Source: an uncultured Lachnospiraceae bacterium (GTDB lineage: Bacteria; Bacillota; Clostridia; Lachnospirales; Lachnospiraceae). From it: DNA of 5,730 bases. A model generated the notes under the pieces. That model did no database searches and was not told the origin of the DNA. It saw only the letters and a program-made list of their open reading frames with translations. A program made the translations under genes and the position numbers. Shown piece by piece: positions 4,919 through 5,730 of the stretch; position 1 is the first letter of the stretch; every line of letters starts with the position of its first letter. Location: the NCBI GenBank assembly GCA_910585395.1, contig CAJUCK010000006.1, positions 34,596 through 40,325 on the forward strand, written 5' to 3'.

Positions 4919-5730
4919 TTATTTTGTAAGCTTAATCTTAATAGTTCCTTTCTTATTCGTTCCATCTGTTGAAACTGCAGTAACAGTAACTGTCTTACCT
5001 TTTCCTGCCTTCTTGGTGGTTAAAACGCCTTTCTTGTTAACAGATGCAAACTTTTGACTCTTCTTGTCAACACTCCATGCCAGCACTTTGTTTACTTTCT
5101 TGCCGTTGGTCTTAACAGTTGCCTTAATTGTCAGTTTCTTGCCCGCCTTCACCTTCTTGGTCTTTGCCTTTAACGTAACCTTGGTAACGGCGTTCTTCAT
5201 AATCGTAACTTTAACGGTTGCTTTCTTACCGCTTCCATCTTTTGCAGTTGCTGTAACAGTAACTTTCTTGCCTGCACCTGCTTTCTTAGTTGTTAACTGG
5301 CCTTTGCTGTTTACGGACGCATATTTCTTATCTTTCTTAGCAATACTCCAGGTAACAGCTTTGTTTGTAGCATTGCTTGGAGCTACAGAAGCAACCAGCT
5401 TCACTTTCTTGCCTGCTGCAATCTTAAGAGTCTTACCATTGGTAATAGTAACCTTATTAACTTTTACTGGTCCTTGAGGTGCAGACGGCGCTTCCTTCAA
5501 TCCACTCTGAGCTGTATTTAATGCCGCCAACGCGGAATCTACTTCCTGCTGTGTTGCATCAGCTTTTGCATTGATAGTCTTTGCCGTATTCAATGCTGCC
5601 TGGAAAGGAGCCCAGCTTTCTTTTGTATAATTTGCCTGTACCAGTTTCTCTGCAGCTGCAATTGCTGCAGCCAATTTTGATTTGTCCACTGTTGGTACTG
5701 TACCCTCTGTCTTCTGCAGCTCAGCAACTG
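4919..5730 (-). CDS. C-terminal part of a FIVAR and Big_2 Ig-like surface protein (5' end beyond the right edge)
   Basis: The frame is open to the right edge, leaving 269 complete codons; the GTG at 5689 lies inside a domain and is not a real start. Numbered from the first full codon (5728), residues 1-13 look like the end of a preceding module. Residues 14-77 form a FIVAR three-helix module. A short Pro/Ala linker (VAL-free, about 79-87) follows, then two Big_2 immunoglobulin-like domains (88-176 and 181-269). Such tails are stalks of exported proteins, often glycoside hydrolases or adhesins in gut Firmicutes; the catalytic part is not visible. The chain ends directly after the second Ig domain, without LPXTG or a membrane helix. 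The Ig pair is extremely lysine-rich. The terminator at 4871-4900 follows the stop. Domain identity is confident; overall function is unknown. Confidence 0.88.
   Translation of the reverse strand, partial: VAELQKTEGTVPTVDKSKLAAAIAAAEKLVQANYTKESWAPFQAALNTAKTINAKADATQQEVDSALAALNTAQSGLKEAPSAPQGPVKVNKVTITNGKTLKIAAGKKVKLVASVAPSNATNKAVTWSIAKKDKKYASVNSKGQLTTKKAGAGKKVTVTATAKDGSGKKATVKVTIMKNAVTKVTLKAKTKKVKAGKKLTIKATVKTNGKKVNKVLAWSVDKKSQKFASVNKKGVLTTKKAGKGKTVTVTAVSTDGTNKKGTIKIKLTK

Noticed and set aside
5064..5477. A 137-codon plus-strand frame that looks like a hydrophobic membrane protein
   Set aside because: It is the antisense of the lysine-rich Ig domains: AAA/AAG lysine codons read backward as TTT/CTT give Phe and Leu. 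No ribosome binding site was seen, and the minus frame has clear domain homology.
5687..5689. GTG at 5689 as the start of the right-edge gene
   Set aside because: The frame stays open upstream to the window edge with plausible protein sequence, the codon falls at the beginning of a FIVAR module, and there is no signal peptide or ribosome binding site.

Overview
The window looks like chromosomal DNA of a low-to-moderate G+C Gram-positive anaerobe, most likely a Lachnospiraceae-type Clostridium (Blautia, Dorea or Ruminococcus-like). The basis is inference: AT-rich spacers, strong AGGAGG ribosome binding sites, TTGACA/TATAAT-type promoters, the gene order gap-pgk-tpiA, and a FIVAR plus Big_2 surface protein of the kind common in gut Firmicutes. 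I cannot fix the species from the sequence alone.

Layout, left to right. Positions 1-115 hold the first 38 codons of an unrecognised gene reading leftward off the edge. Positions 116-510 are AT-rich and hold no convincing gene, only weak promoter-like signals and very short frames. A terminator (511-565) closes the glycolytic block, which is read right to left: gap (3803 to 2784), pgk (2595 to 1387), tpiA (1323 to 574). A strong intrinsic terminator lies between gap and pgk, so pgk and tpiA probably form a two-gene unit with its own start, supplemented by any readthrough from gap. A 193-bp divergent spacer (3804-3996) carries two back-to-back promoters, one for gap and one for a PHP-family histidinol-phosphatase gene read rightward (3997-4800). 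That gene converges on the 3' end of a large secreted or surface protein read leftward (4919 to the right edge). The two share a perfect 13-bp hairpin (4871-4900) as terminator.

How the genes work together. TpiA, GapA and Pgk carry out consecutive steps of lower glycolysis: dihydroxyacetone phosphate to glyceraldehyde 3-phosphate, then to 1,3-bisphosphoglycerate (making NADH), then to 3-phosphoglycerate (making ATP). All three have intact catalytic residues and normal lengths. The histidinol-phosphatase belongs to histidine synthesis, but no other his gene is present. The right-edge protein is the C-terminal stalk of an exported protein whose catalytic or adhesive part lies outside the window.

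This is mostly an ordinary housekeeping region. I saw no CRISPR array, insertion sequence, tRNA, rRNA or recognisable defence system. The observations most worth a second look are the arginine-free, very lysine-rich Ig-like tail without a sorting signal, the palindrome over the gap promoter, the structured pgk leader, and the short frame whose stop codon overlaps the ribosome binding site of the left-edge gene.
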